A stretch of 52,309 nt of DNA from a virus, in IMG/VR virus record IMGVR_UViG_3300027759_000121, positions 1 through 52,309 of that record; one strand, 5' to 3'. The position numbers and the translations under genes are program-made. The notes below the pieces were generated by a model, which was given only the letters and a program-made list of their open reading frames with translations, did not search any database and was not told where the DNA came from. The stretch's first letter is position 1; each line of letters begins with the position of its first letter. Below are positions 7,881 through 15,521 of the stretch, piece after piece.

Positions 7881-8463
7881 CTAAAAACTTTTTAAAATCA
7901 GTTGTTGATGGTTTTTTATTTTTAAAATAATATATTTCGGTTTTACCTTCATATGTGATTTTTTTATAATACGCATCTGGAACGGTAGCGCCTGAGGCCA
8001 AAACTTTAGACGTCTTACTGAACTCACATATTATCTCAACTAAAACTATTTTATATTTTAAAGCCAGACTTCGTTCGTACTCCTCCAATAATCTCCAAGT
8101 GGTTCGATTAAGATCTTGATGTTGTAGTGAACAATTTAAATAGGTAAACGTTTTTTTCAATAGCTCTCTAGTACAATTAAAATCAGCAGCAGGAGCCATG
8201 TGACCCTTGTCCCAGATATTATCATCGTAGTCTTTATTGTCTGAAGTAATGATTGAATCACAAATATAAAAATCGAGACCCTTTCTCGATGCTGTACCTG
8301 ATGGACATTGAACGGAATACTTTACAGATATTGGTTGTTGTAATTTTTCCGAATAGATAATTTTAAATATGTCATTTTTAATGACAACACTATCTCTTAA
8401 AACTTTTTGAGATAGTAATAAAAGGGGAAAAATAAAAAATAAGGATAATAAATACTTTTTCAT
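7870..8463 (-). CDS. Secreted DNA/RNA non-specific endonuclease (NUC1 family)
   Basis: 197 residues starting at MKKYLLSLFF, a clear signal peptide; the in-frame start at 8511 would bury it. The NUC family signature is present: WDKGHMAPAADF, with the catalytic His of the DRGH-type motif, then the metal-ligand segment LNCSLQHQDLNRTTWRLLE. The enzyme cuts DNA and RNA without sequence preference. Export suggests action in the periplasm, on competing DNA or on host nucleic acid after lysis. A TATATTTAT box lies 4 nt before the start. Confidence 0.85.
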   Translation of the reverse strand: MKKYLLSLFFIFPLLLLSQKVLRDSVVIKNDIFKIIYSEKLQQPISVKYSVQCPSGTASRKGLDFYICDSIITSDNKDYDDNIWDKGHMAPAADFNCTRELLKKTFTYLNCSLQHQDLNRTTWRLLEEYERSLALKYKIVLVEIICEFSKTSKVLASGATVPDAYYKKITYEGKTEIYYFKNKKPSTTDFKKFLVKG

Positions 8464-8467
8464 TCTA

Positions 8468-8476
8468 ATAAATATA
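8468..8476 (-). promoter_or_regulatory. Late-type box TATATTTAT (reverse strand)
   Basis: Reverse-strand TATATTTAT, then TAGA, then the ATG of the NUC1 nuclease. Confidence 0.55.
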
Positions 8477-8478
8477 AC

Positions 8479-8486
8479 TACATTTG
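8479..8486 (+). promoter_or_regulatory. -7 box TACATTTG, 4 nt before ATG
   Basis: TACATTTG-N4-ATG (8491). It lies 2 nt from the opposing late-type box, so two promoter classes share one short divergent intergenic region. Confidence 0.65.
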
Positions 8487-8490
8487 TATT

Positions 8491-9144
8491 ATGAGTTTTA
8501 AAAAAATACAAACAACAGGTAGAGTCTGGTTTACTTCAGATACCCATTTTTCGCACAAAAATATTTGTCGTGGTGTAACGGATTGGCGAACCAAAGATGG
8601 TGATGTACCGATCGATGCGACTAGAGATTTTTTGACGGTTGAAAAAATGAATGCAAGATTGGTGGATAACATTAACCATTTTGTTAATCAAAACGATACT
8701 CTAATTATGTTGGGTGACGTTTCATTTGGGGGGTTTGAAAACATTGAGATATTTTTGGATAGACTAACATGTAAAAATATTCACCTAATACTGGGAAATC
8801 ATGATCACCACATTGAAAACAATAGAGAGAATATACGAAGTAAATTTTTGAGTGTGTCTCACTATTTGGAGGTAAGTCTAAACGACCGTAAATTTGTTTT
8901 GTGTCACTACCCACTCCAAAGTTGGCATGGGATGTCCAAAGGGGTTATCCACCTTCATGGGCACATTCATTCAGGATGTAAAAATAAATTTGGTAATGGT
9001 AAAAAAATGGATGTCGGTGTAGATGGAAACGGGTTGGATCCGTATAGTATTGATGAGATAATTAAAATTATGTCTAAACGTTCGATCGGTTCCGAGATAT
9101 CAGATGATCACCATTTAGATGGGATGGTTGGGGTTGTTGGATAA
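8491..9144 (+). CDS. Calcineurin-like metallophosphoesterase
   Basis: 217 residues with the full metallophosphoesterase motif set: SDTHFSH (D-x-H), GDVSFGG (GD), GNHDHH (GNHD), CHYPL and GHIHSG. It is a two-metal phosphomonoesterase or diesterase. The substrate is unknown; in phages these often act in nucleic-acid end processing or dephosphorylation. Its 3' end overlaps the convergent GIY-YIG gene by 30 nt. Confidence 0.9.
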   Translation: MSFKKIQTTGRVWFTSDTHFSHKNICRGVTDWRTKDGDVPIDATRDFLTVEKMNARLVDNINHFVNQNDTLIMLGDVSFGGFENIEIFLDRLTCKNIHLILGNHDHHIENNRENIRSKFLSVSHYLEVSLNDRKFVLCHYPLQSWHGMSKGVIHLHGHIHSGCKNKFGNGKKMDVGVDGNGLDPYSIDEIIKIMSKRSIGSEISDDHHLDGMVGVVG

Positions 9145-9717
9145 TTTAATTACCTTACGTCTACCCAGATTTAGTATTTTACAAGCTTGTAGTATTGAAC
9201 CATACTTCACACCATCAATCGTTATTTGTATTGAAAGAGGGTGGTCTTTACCCTCTTTGAATGAACCTTTATGTTTAACCCCATACCACATATGGTCTTT
9301 ACCTGTTTTATACTCTCTTTGTCCTATTTTTTTCCTTGTTTCTAAATCGTGTTTTTTACCGTAAAATGGGTTTTTTTCACCTGAAAAGTCGGCGTGGTTT
9401 TTATTAGAACCACCAGTCTCACCCCCTTCTGTTGAGTTATAACCTAATTTATATGAATCGTATTGATTAATAAAAAAAACTTCTTTCATTAATGCTTCAT
9501 TTTTATCTGAACATTCATAAAGTAAATCGATTGTGAAATTACCCAAACCATATTTAATTATAGCTCTTGCGAATTTATTATTAACCATTGAGTTTTTTTT
9601 AGAGTTCCTAAAATGGGTTGATAATCTATGTTTTAAGGAATGTTTTGTGTACCCAATATAGATTTTATCATTAACCGATGACTTTATTATATAAACTTTA
9701 TATTTTTGTTCCATCAT
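9115..9717 (-). CDS. GIY-YIG homing endonuclease with NUMOD3/IENR1-like modules
   Basis: 200 residues. The N-terminal GIY-YIG nuclease reads YIIKSSVNDKIYIGYTKHSL, with Arg in HRLSTH. A NUMOD3-like repeat follows (GEKNPFYGKKHDLETRKKIG), and the IENR1-like DNA-binding end reads GVKYGSILQACKILNLGRR. A free-standing mobile endonuclease, it overlaps the end of the phosphoesterase gene and, at its start, the end of a ribbon-helix-helix gene. Start at 9717 or 9714 (two adjacent ATGs). Confidence 0.9.
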   Translation of the reverse strand: MMEQKYKVYIIKSSVNDKIYIGYTKHSLKHRLSTHFRNSKKNSMVNNKFARAIIKYGLGNFTIDLLYECSDKNEALMKEVFFINQYDSYKLGYNSTEGGETGGSNKNHADFSGEKNPFYGKKHDLETRKKIGQREYKTGKDHMWYGVKHKGSFKEGKDHPLSIQITIDGVKYGSILQACKILNLGRRKVIKLSNNPNHPI

Positions 9718-9850
9718 AGTAATTAATTAATAGTTTTTCAATTAATTTTGACTTGTTTATTAGACTATCTTCCATTTTTTTATTAATATTTGGGGATAGT
9801 GTGATTGAAATTTTAACTCGTTTGTCTTCTTTATTTAATTTTTTTCTCAT
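9698..9850 (-). CDS. Ribbon-helix-helix protein, 50 residues
   Basis: Reads MRKKLNKEDKRVKISITLSP and continues with a helix-rich half containing KSKLIEKLLINYY. A basic start, a single beta strand (VKISITL) and two helices are the CopG/Arc-type DNA-binding fold. The 3' end overlaps the start of the GIY-YIG endonuclease by 20 nt, suggesting translational coupling and perhaps control of the endonuclease. It is preceded by ATATTTAT-TAAT-ATG. It could also belong to a toxin-antitoxin-like pair, but no toxin is seen. Confidence 0.75.
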   Translation of the reverse strand: MRKKLNKEDKRVKISITLSPNINKKMEDSLINKSKLIEKLLINYYDGTKI

Positions 9851-9906
9851 ATTAATAAATATCTTATAAATAGAAAAAATACTACCTTTTTAAAAAAATA
9901 TTACGA

Positions 9907-9915
9907 TATATTTAT
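9907..9915 (+). promoter_or_regulatory. Late-type box TATATTTAT
   Basis: TATATTTAT, then AACT, then the ATG at 9920. Confidence 0.6.
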
Positions 9916-9919
9916 AACT

Positions 9920-11149
9920 ATGAAGATTATATTAACAGAGACTCAATATAAGGTACTTAACGAAGCGTTAGGAGTACCTGAAGGTATTTTAGATGCCGCA
10001 TCCGATTTATATGAAATAGTTGGGAATTTTATAAAGGGGATTTACGATAAAAGAGAGGAGTATGTTTTTAATCGAAGTGTTGATTTGAATATTTCCGATT
10101 ACCATGTTAATTCACTTGATCTTCATGTTAATGTTGAACACATTCCTGAATATGAGGGGAAACCTGAAATTGCATCAATGGGAATGGGGCAAAATTTTAA
10201 ATACAATAGAAAAATTCAATTAAAAGTCCAATTTTTAGATAAAGAAATAGAATTACATATTACTTTTATTGTTGCCGATGAATGGGAAACTGATGATTTA
10301 TATGAAAGATTTGTACGAGATCGTGTTGAGACTGAATCGACTTTGGCTCATGAACTAAAACATAAATACGACAATCAAAAAAAACAGTTTGAGTTAATTG
10401 GGGATGATGCCGAATACCAAGCCTATTCTAAAGGAAGTCTAAGATTTGGAATACCTGAGATTGATTTAAACTTTATGAGGTACAATTATTATATGCAGGC
10501 GGCAGAGAGTTTGGTTAGACCAACTGAACTTGCTTCTAGAATGAGACAAAAAAAGATTACAAAATCTCAGTTTTTGACTTTCCTTAAAGAAGACCATGCG
10601 TTTAAGGAAATGATAAGAATAAGGGATTATAGTTTTGAAAAATTAATTGATGGTTTAAAAAAAAATATGGATAGGTTAGATGGATTACTTAAACATATTG
10701 GACATTATAATGACGATATGTCTGACGACGAAAAGATTAAATCGGTATTAAATGTAGTTTATATGAATTTAATTAACACTAAAGTTGAGATATTTGATAA
10801 AATGACATCAACACCTTTAGATGATCTTAAAAAGTTATTTGACAGTTTATCTAATGGAGGAAGGACTCCAAAAGACGATGAATTTGAAAATTTACAAAAA
10901 GTAAGACAAAAATTCATCAACTACTTGATTAAGTATGAAAGAAAACCTATTATGTTCTTTAAGGATAGATGTGAACAGTTATCCTACGACGCAGACAAAA
11001 TTATTAAAAAAATAGGTAAACTTTACGCAATGGCAGAAGACGATCAACCAATGAATGAATCCATAATCAATTGGGAACTACATCAGCAACTGATGGAAAA
11101 AAAATACGGTAGAAGAAAAATAGAAACCGAATTTAAATTCAAAAAATAA
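9920..11149 (+). CDS. Putative packaged zinc metallopeptidase-like protein
   Basis: 409 residues. The leader MKIILTETQYKVLNEALG has both L-T-E and L-N-E sites, as expected of a T4-like capsid-targeting sequence. Within STLAHELKHKYD (about residues 141-152) HELKH is an HExxH zinc-protease motif; a downstream Glu ligand cannot be fixed by eye. The rest is helical and charged. If packaged, it could act inside the virion or be injected. Protease activity is an inference from one motif. Confidence 0.7.
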   Translation: MKIILTETQYKVLNEALGVPEGILDAASDLYEIVGNFIKGIYDKREEYVFNRSVDLNISDYHVNSLDLHVNVEHIPEYEGKPEIASMGMGQNFKYNRKIQLKVQFLDKEIELHITFIVADEWETDDLYERFVRDRVETESTLAHELKHKYDNQKKQFELIGDDAEYQAYSKGSLRFGIPEIDLNFMRYNYYMQAAESLVRPTELASRMRQKKITKSQFLTFLKEDHAFKEMIRIRDYSFEKLIDGLKKNMDRLDGLLKHIGHYNDDMSDDEKIKSVLNVVYMNLINTKVEIFDKMTSTPLDDLKKLFDSLSNGGRTPKDDEFENLQKVRQKFINYLIKYERKPIMFFKDRCEQLSYDADKIIKKIGKLYAMAEDDQPMNESIINWELHQQLMEKKYGRRKIETEFKFKK

Positions 11150-11173
11150 TTTGTCAAATCCAAAATAATTTAT

Positions 11174-11181
11174 TACATTTG
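11174..11181 (+). promoter_or_regulatory. -7 box TACATTTG, 4 nt before a GTG start
   Basis: TACATTTG followed by 4 nt and GTG at 11186. The fixed spacing supports the GTG as the real start. Confidence 0.65.
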
Positions 11182-11185
11182 TAAG

Positions 11186-11377
11186 GTGAAAAAACCTTGT
11201 AAAGAATGTCCGCATATCATAAAAAACAGTCATAACGATATGATTGTTGATTTCGGTCGCAGAACGGGGAAACAACATAATTGCCATATGACCGAAGGGG
11301 TAAAAGATTTGTGGAACGTTAAAGATAAAAAATTAGAATGTTATGGATCAAAGAGAGATAATTTACGGAGTATGTGA
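11186..11377 (+). CDS. Small Cys/His-rich protein
   Basis: 63 residues beginning at GTG. CKECPH near the N-terminus and HNCHMTEG further on could bind one zinc ion, a pattern seen in small phage proteins of the DUF6283 type. It overlaps the next gene by 35 nt. Function unknown. Confidence 0.7.
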   Translation: MKKPCKECPHIIKNSHNDMIVDFGRRTGKQHNCHMTEGVKDLWNVKDKKLECYGSKRDNLRSM

Positions 11378-11564
11378 TAAAACAGGTGGGTGTGATTCCT
11401 ACTTTGGATTTTTCAAGAATGAGAAAGATGCTGAACATGAAGTTGAAGTTCAAGCCAGCAGACTTAAAGAAGATTTGGGTATGATGGATATTGAAATCCA
11501 ATCAGATCGTGCAACGATAAATGGTAAATTGGTAGTAGTAATTCACAGATACGTATTAAGATGA
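11343..11564 (+). CDS. Unknown protein, 73 residues
   Basis: Overlaps the previous gene by 35 nt and the next by ATGA, so it sits in a tightly coupled operon. It is a charged alpha/beta protein (NEKDAEHEVEVQASRLKEDL). No family is recognised. Confidence 0.65.
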   Translation: MDQREIIYGVCDKTGGCDSYFGFFKNEKDAEHEVEVQASRLKEDLGMMDIEIQSDRATINGKLVVVIHRYVLR

Positions 11565-11893
11565 AAACAAGAGAAACTAAATTTGGAACTTATATAGAAA
11601 TGGAAACAGAAACAAGTACAAAACTAACTGGCGATAAAATCACAAGGTTTGTTGAAAGATTGAAAAAAATTGGAATTGAAGTTAAACTTTCGGGTAATTA
11701 CCCTTGGGTTTATATTGATGAAATATGTGGTATCAGAGTAAAGGAAAGGTTTTTGGGTAATCATGGGTTTACTTTAATCTTTCTTCCAGGAAGAAATGAT
11801 AGTCCACCATCTGAATTTACAGATATTGGAGAAATATTCAAACTAATACGGAAGTACACTGAACAAAAAAATGAAACTTTTAAATCAGAATAA
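11561..11893 (+). CDS. Unknown protein, 110 residues
   Basis: Starts in an ATGA overlap. Basic N-terminus, mixed fold. Its end encodes TFKSE inside the first of five copies of a repeated stop/start junction element (11876-12932). Confidence 0.7.
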   Translation: MKTRETKFGTYIEMETETSTKLTGDKITRFVERLKKIGIEVKLSGNYPWVYIDEICGIRVKERFLGNHGFTLIFLPGRNDSPPSEFTDIGEIFKLIRKYTEQKNETFKSE

Positions 11894-11894
11894 A

Positions 11895-12128
11895 ATGAAA
11901 CAGACAGCAGTAGAATGGTTAGTTGAGCAATTAGGTGAAAACCAACTTAATGGATTATATGTAATTGATACATTGGAAGATGTAAAAAATGTGTTTGAAA
12001 AAGCCAAAGAAATGGAGAAGAAGCAGATTATTGATGCTCATATTGATGGATTTTATAGTCCACCATTTGTTAAGAGTAGAAATGGAGAGGCAACAGATTA
12101 CTACAACAAAACCTTTAAATCAGAATAA
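11895..12128 (+). CDS. Unknown small phage protein (TAVEWL type)
   Basis: 77 residues from MKQTAVEWLVEQL; the upstream in-frame ATG at 11871 lies within the previous gene's tail. The pattern TAVEWL ... AKEMEKKQIIDA ... YYNKTFKSE recurs in phages of this host group, as far as I recall, with no known function. It lies between junction repeats 1 and 2. Confidence 0.7.
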   Translation: MKQTAVEWLVEQLGENQLNGLYVIDTLEDVKNVFEKAKEMEKKQIIDAHIDGFYSPPFVKSRNGEATDYYNKTFKSE

Positions 12129-12129
12129 G

Positions 12130-12399
12130 ATGAATAAAGAAAGAAATAATCAGATTATTGATGAGGCATATGAATATTATTTAAATAGTTGGTCTGTTGA
12201 GATTGACCCAAATGATGGTAGTGTTTATAGTATAGAACCTATTAAAATAAAACCTCACACTAAAGAGCAATTTAAATACCGACTTAAAACCGACACTTAC
12301 TTCTCAAACAAGTGGGGTAGTAAAAAAACAATACCAATTGGACCTTTTAGTCCTAGAATAGCAAAATTATTTCAAGATGGATTAAATAAATCAGAATAA
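12130..12399 (+). CDS. Unknown protein, 89 residues
   Basis: Starts at MNKERNNQIID, inside junction repeat 2, and ends with NKSE in junction repeat 3. Soluble and charged; no motif recognised. The longer ORF from 11989 is a frame overlap with the previous gene. Confidence 0.7.
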   Translation: MNKERNNQIIDEAYEYYLNSWSVEIDPNDGSVYSIEPIKIKPHTKEQFKYRLKTDTYFSNKWGSKKTIPIGPFSPRIAKLFQDGLNKSE

Positions 12400-12400
12400 G

Positions 12401-12586
12401 ATGAAACAGTATATACCATACATAGTAATACTACTATTAACATATTTAGTAGCAGGATTTATTCATATGCAGTTTAATCCGCAATATTGGACAAAGGATA
12501 TAAGAGTGGGTATGGTAGGTACTGCTGTCTGTATAATGTTAATATACCCTATAGCAAAGTACATGATAAATGATATGAAGAAATGA
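12401..12586 (+). CDS. Small membrane protein, 61 residues
   Basis: Two hydrophobic segments (IPYIVILLLTYLVAGFI and VGMVGTAVCIMLIYPIA). Start in junction repeat 3; the end overlaps the next ATG. Confidence 0.7.
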   Translation: MKQYIPYIVILLLTYLVAGFIHMQFNPQYWTKDIRVGMVGTAVCIMLIYPIAKYMINDMKK

Positions 12587-12744
12587 AAAAATTAATAGGT
12601 AAAATCCAATGTAAGTTAGGATGGCATAATTGGTCTGCTAAAATACAAGACTATCTAGATGAATTTGGATGTGTTCCAAAAGGATGGGCAGTACCAAAAG
12701 TTGCTAAGTGTAATAGATGTGGTAAAACCTTTAAACCAGAATAA
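12583..12744 (+). CDS. Small zinc-ribbon-like protein, 53 residues
   Basis: Reads MKKLIGKIQCKLGWHNWSAK and ends with CNRCGKTFKPE. The layout, a Cys near the start, W-H-N-W, then a C-x-x-C knuckle at the end, resembles small phage DUF1660-like proteins. It overlaps the previous stop by ATGA. The last residues lie in junction repeat 4. Confidence 0.65.
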   Translation: MKKLIGKIQCKLGWHNWSAKIQDYLDEFGCVPKGWAVPKVAKCNRCGKTFKPE

Positions 12745-12745
12745 G

Positions 12746-12916
12746 ATGAAAAAACACTTTCACAAATTACCATTTAAGTTTAAACTATGGTGGGCAAAAC
12801 AATTTCTTTATATGTTTAAAGGATTTGGATCAACATTTAATGATGACATTATTTTATATAATGAGTTAAAACTTTGGGTTGAAACAAAAGGAAAACCAAC
12901 AAGTAAAAACCTTTAA
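12746..12916 (+). CDS. Unknown small protein, 56 residues
   Basis: Starts at MKKHFHKLPF in junction repeat 4. Basic and aromatic-rich. It ends inside the fifth repeat copy but in a different frame from the others, so it lacks the TFKSE tail. Confidence 0.6.
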   Translation: MKKHFHKLPFKFKLWWAKQFLYMFKGFGSTFNDDIILYNELKLWVETKGKPTSKNL

Positions 12917-12928
12917 ATCAAAATAAGG

Positions 12929-12970
12929 TGGAAGAGGATCAAAAAAATGGATTGTATGGTATTGATTAAT
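12929..12970 (+). pseudogene. Possible remnant of a TAVEWL-type gene
   Basis: After junction repeat 5 a 13-codon frame from GTG reads EEDQKNGLYGID, similar to GENQLNGLYVID of the 11895 gene, then stops. It looks like the decayed head of another copy of that cassette. The short match makes this tentative. Confidence 0.35.
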
Positions 12971-12980
12971 AAATAATGTG

Positions 12981-12988
12981 TATATTTG
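12981..12988 (+). promoter_or_regulatory. -7 box TATATTTG, 4 nt before ATG
   Basis: TATATTTG-N4-ATG (12993). It would drive the small membrane protein and the RNA ligase. Confidence 0.7.
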
Positions 12989-12992
12989 TGGT

Positions 12993-13139
12993 ATGAAATA
13001 TTTAGGAATTGGATTAATTTATATTGGTTTCTTTGGATTGATAGGAACCGCAATTTACTTTACCAAAAACGCAAATTGTTTATGGGCGTTATTATTAACG
13101 CCAAATTTAAAAATAAAAAAAAATGGAAAACCAAAATAG
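12993..13139 (+). CDS. Small membrane protein, 48 residues
   Basis: Reads MKYLGIGLIYIGFFGLIGTA and on to a basic tail. One transmembrane segment with a C-terminal charged end. The start is fixed by the promoter box. It overlaps the RNA ligase gene by 17 nt. Confidence 0.7.
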   Translation: MKYLGIGLIYIGFFGLIGTAIYFTKNANCLWALLLTPNLKIKKNGKPK

Positions 13140-14256
13140 TGTATGTTATGTTGGTGTAATCGGAGAGGTTAAACCAATAGAAGGGGCGGACAACATAGAA
13201 TTGGTGACTGTTGGTGGGTGGAATGCCATAACCAAAAAGGGTGAATACCAGATTGGTGATAAAATGGTTGTTGCAACCACAGATGCGGTAATACCACAAC
13301 CATTATCTGACTTGATGGAAGTTACCAACTACCTTCGTAAAGGTCAAAGAGTTCGTACAGTAAAACTTCGTGGAGTTTACTCTGAGTGTTTGTTAATACC
13401 ATTCAAATACTTGGTACCAAAATCATTGGAGAACAACGTTAATGAAGGTAATGATATGATGACAATACTTGGGATAACTAAGTATGAACCACCTGTTAAA
13501 ACCGTTCAGTTGAGTGTTGGGGGACGTAAAGTAAAATACCACCAAAACCCTAACTTCAAAGTGTATTACAAGTTCCCTAACCAAAAGAACGTACCTGATA
13601 TGTTTAGTGAGGAAGATGAGGTTGTTATAACTCGTAAGTTACACGGAACTAATGCTCGTTACGGAATAGTTAGAAAGAAAAAACTTTCTTTGTGGGATCG
13701 TGTTAAAATGTTATTTGGCAATCAATGGGCGGCGTTTGAATATGTATATGGTTCTCACAATGTTGAAAAAGGATCTGACTCTCAAGGATTCTATAACACT
13801 GATGTGTGGAAGACTGTTGCAAACACCTATAACATAAGAGGTAAATTGTGGGATCACGTAAAAGATACTTACGAACCATCTGTATTAACTGAAGGTGTTG
13901 TAATCTATGGTGAGATATATGGTGCGGGTATACAAAAAAATTACGAATACGGTTTGACTGATGTTAAATTCGCGGGGTTTGATGTTGAAGTTGATGGTGA
14001 GTACCAACCTTATATAAACGAAACTGTACACTTTGATTGTCTACAATTACCACAGGTTGAAGTATTGTGTCGTGGTAAATGGGATAAGGGAATACAAGAT
14101 AATTTTGTGTTTGATAATTTCATAGAGGGAACTAAAGTACCACACGAAGGTATAGTTGTAAAATCTGTAACAGGTGTTCGCAATAAAGTGAGTAAGGTGA
14201 TAAACCCTGGATATTTAATTTATGGTGAAAAACATAATGTTGGTGACTCCCATTAA
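13123..14256 (+). CDS. RNA ligase, Rnl5/DraRnl-like
   Basis: 377 residues. An N-terminal OB-like module (VGVIGEVKPIEGADNIELVTVGGW) precedes the nucleotidyltransferase domain. Motif I is KLHGTN with the adenylated Lys at about residue 172. Later motifs include VIYGEIYG and the EGIVVK lysine motif. The OB domain lying first is the order of the Deinococcus Rnl family, which seals 3'-OH/5'-PO4 RNA ends. It probably repairs tRNA or other RNA cut by host defences. Followed by a terminator. Confidence 0.85.
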   Translation: MENQNSVCYVGVIGEVKPIEGADNIELVTVGGWNAITKKGEYQIGDKMVVATTDAVIPQPLSDLMEVTNYLRKGQRVRTVKLRGVYSECLLIPFKYLVPKSLENNVNEGNDMMTILGITKYEPPVKTVQLSVGGRKVKYHQNPNFKVYYKFPNQKNVPDMFSEEDEVVITRKLHGTNARYGIVRKKKLSLWDRVKMLFGNQWAAFEYVYGSHNVEKGSDSQGFYNTDVWKTVANTYNIRGKLWDHVKDTYEPSVLTEGVVIYGEIYGAGIQKNYEYGLTDVKFAGFDVEVDGEYQPYINETVHFDCLQLPQVEVLCRGKWDKGIQDNFVFDNFIEGTKVPHEGIVVKSVTGVRNKVSKVINPGYLIYGEKHNVGDSH

Positions 14257-14278
14257 CTTGATGGGATCACTTTTTTTA
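14243..14278 (+). terminator. Intrinsic terminator after RNA ligase
   Basis: GTGACTCCCAT / ATGGGATCAC hairpin and seven T. It encloses the stop codon of the ligase gene. Confidence 0.85.
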
Positions 14279-14294
14279 CTTATTATTAAATAAA

Positions 14295-14504
14295 ATGAAT
14301 CAGGAATTAAACACATTTGCATTCTTTTCAAAGAACCTTTTATTTTACGCCATCATGATATGCGTAGAGAATGATTTTAATCCACTTAATTGGTGGTTAT
14401 TCAGTGGGTTCTTTCAAATAGCAATAACGATACTCTTTGAATTATACATACTTGGAACATCATTAGAAGAAAAAAATATAGAAAATGGGAATAAAGAAAA
14501 TTAA
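14295..14504 (+). CDS. Small membrane protein, 69 residues
   Basis: Two hydrophobic stretches (FFSKNLLFYAIMICV and WWLFSGFFQIAITILFELYIL) and a polar tail. It overlaps the next gene by 20 nt. Confidence 0.65.
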   Translation: MNQELNTFAFFSKNLLFYAIMICVENDFNPLNWWLFSGFFQIAITILFELYILGTSLEEKNIENGNKEN

Positions 14505-15444
14505 AAAAGAAAACGATCCGATTAACGTTAGTTTAATTGATTTAATGGGTAATTTGGACACTAGCGGCACTAAAAAGTACACTCAATTTTTGGTTAAAAC
14601 ACTTAGAAAAAATTACGATGCTGATATTAAATACGTGGTAAAAGACAATTCAAGCGGAGTAAGAAAAATTGATGAGATTTTAGGTGACGATAGTTTTAAT
14701 AGTTGGTTGACAAAAAGATTGATTAGTCAGTTATATGGGTGGGATGAAATGCATTTATTTGTTGATTTTTGTGACTTTATGGAAAGAGGTTTAGTTAATG
14801 AAAAAGACATTAGTAAATACGATAGTTGGGATATGGTCGCAAGTGAGGTTTATATGGCTAAGAATCGTGATTTATTTAAAAAGGGAAAAAAAGAAGTTAA
14901 AGTTGTTTATGAGGATGATCAATATTTATGTATCAAACCATTAACATATTCGGCTTCTGTATCGTATGGTTATCAAACAAGATGGTGTACCGCTTCTGTT
15001 TCAGATAAGAGTTATTTCTACAATCACTCAAGAGATGGTATACTTATATATGTAATTGATAAAATCAATAATAATAAATTTGGATTTTATCATAATCAAC
15101 ACCAAATTCAAATATATAACCAAAAAGATGATAGAGTGGATTCAATTGAAACAGGATTACCATTCGAATTATTAAATAGGTTGATTGGTGAAATGAAATC
15201 TGAGGCTAAAGATGAAAAATTTAACTATAAATTATTTAGTGAAAGTGAATTGAAAGAAATGGGAATATATCGACACCAAGAACCGATTCCAGTACGAATG
15301 GAAGAAATGATGATGGAGGAACCAATGACTGAAAATGAAATGACAGAGGAAATACAAACACGTATAGTTGATATAGGTCATCATCTGGATAGTATTAGAG
15401 GTGGATTGAGACCAATAAACCCACTTGGTGATGATTTACCATAA
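14485..15444 (+). CDS. Unknown phage protein with TRWCTA motif
   Basis: 319 residues. The central part YGYQTRWCTASVSDKSYFYNH ... DGILIYVID matches a recurrent T4-like phage pattern (T/S-R/K-W-C ... YF ... G-x-L-Y-V) whose function I do not know. A Met/Glu-rich low-complexity stretch (about 267-290) lies near the C-terminus. Promoter not obvious; probably co-expressed with the small membrane protein. Confidence 0.7.
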   Translation: MGIKKIKKENDPINVSLIDLMGNLDTSGTKKYTQFLVKTLRKNYDADIKYVVKDNSSGVRKIDEILGDDSFNSWLTKRLISQLYGWDEMHLFVDFCDFMERGLVNEKDISKYDSWDMVASEVYMAKNRDLFKKGKKEVKVVYEDDQYLCIKPLTYSASVSYGYQTRWCTASVSDKSYFYNHSRDGILIYVIDKINNNKFGFYHNQHQIQIYNQKDDRVDSIETGLPFELLNRLIGEMKSEAKDEKFNYKLFSESELKEMGIYRHQEPIPVRMEEMMMEEPMTENEMTEEIQTRIVDIGHHLDSIRGGLRPINPLGDDLP

Positions 15445-15470
15445 TAAAATATATATGTTGTAAAATACAC

Positions 15471-15499
15471 TTGACATAACTAAAAAAAACGTTTATACT
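15471..15499 (+). promoter_or_regulatory. Sigma70-like promoter TTGACA-17-TATACT
   Basis: A perfect -35 TTGACA (15471-15476), a 17-nt spacer and TATACT (15494-15499), 22 nt before the ATG. This differs from the Bacteroidota boxes seen elsewhere. Confidence 0.5.
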
Positions 15500-15521
15500 T
15501 TAATACGAAAAGAAAATTATT

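Larger units (their letters stand above)
11876..12932 (+). repeat. Five-copy junction repeat linking small gene cassettes
   Basis: A 24-bp element with core CTTTAAATCAGAATAAGATG occurs at about 11876, 12111, 12382, 12727 and 12909. In copies 1-4 it spans the last codons (TFKSE, NKSE or TFKPE), the stop, and the ATG of the next gene, so the neighbouring genes share sequence only at their joints. Copies differ at a few positions. This is what recombination between short homologies would leave, and it divides the segment into exchangeable gene cassettes. Confidence 0.75.

Noticed and set aside
12929-12970. A functional 13-residue peptide gene
   Set aside because: Better explained as a remnant of a TAVEWL-type gene following a junction repeat.
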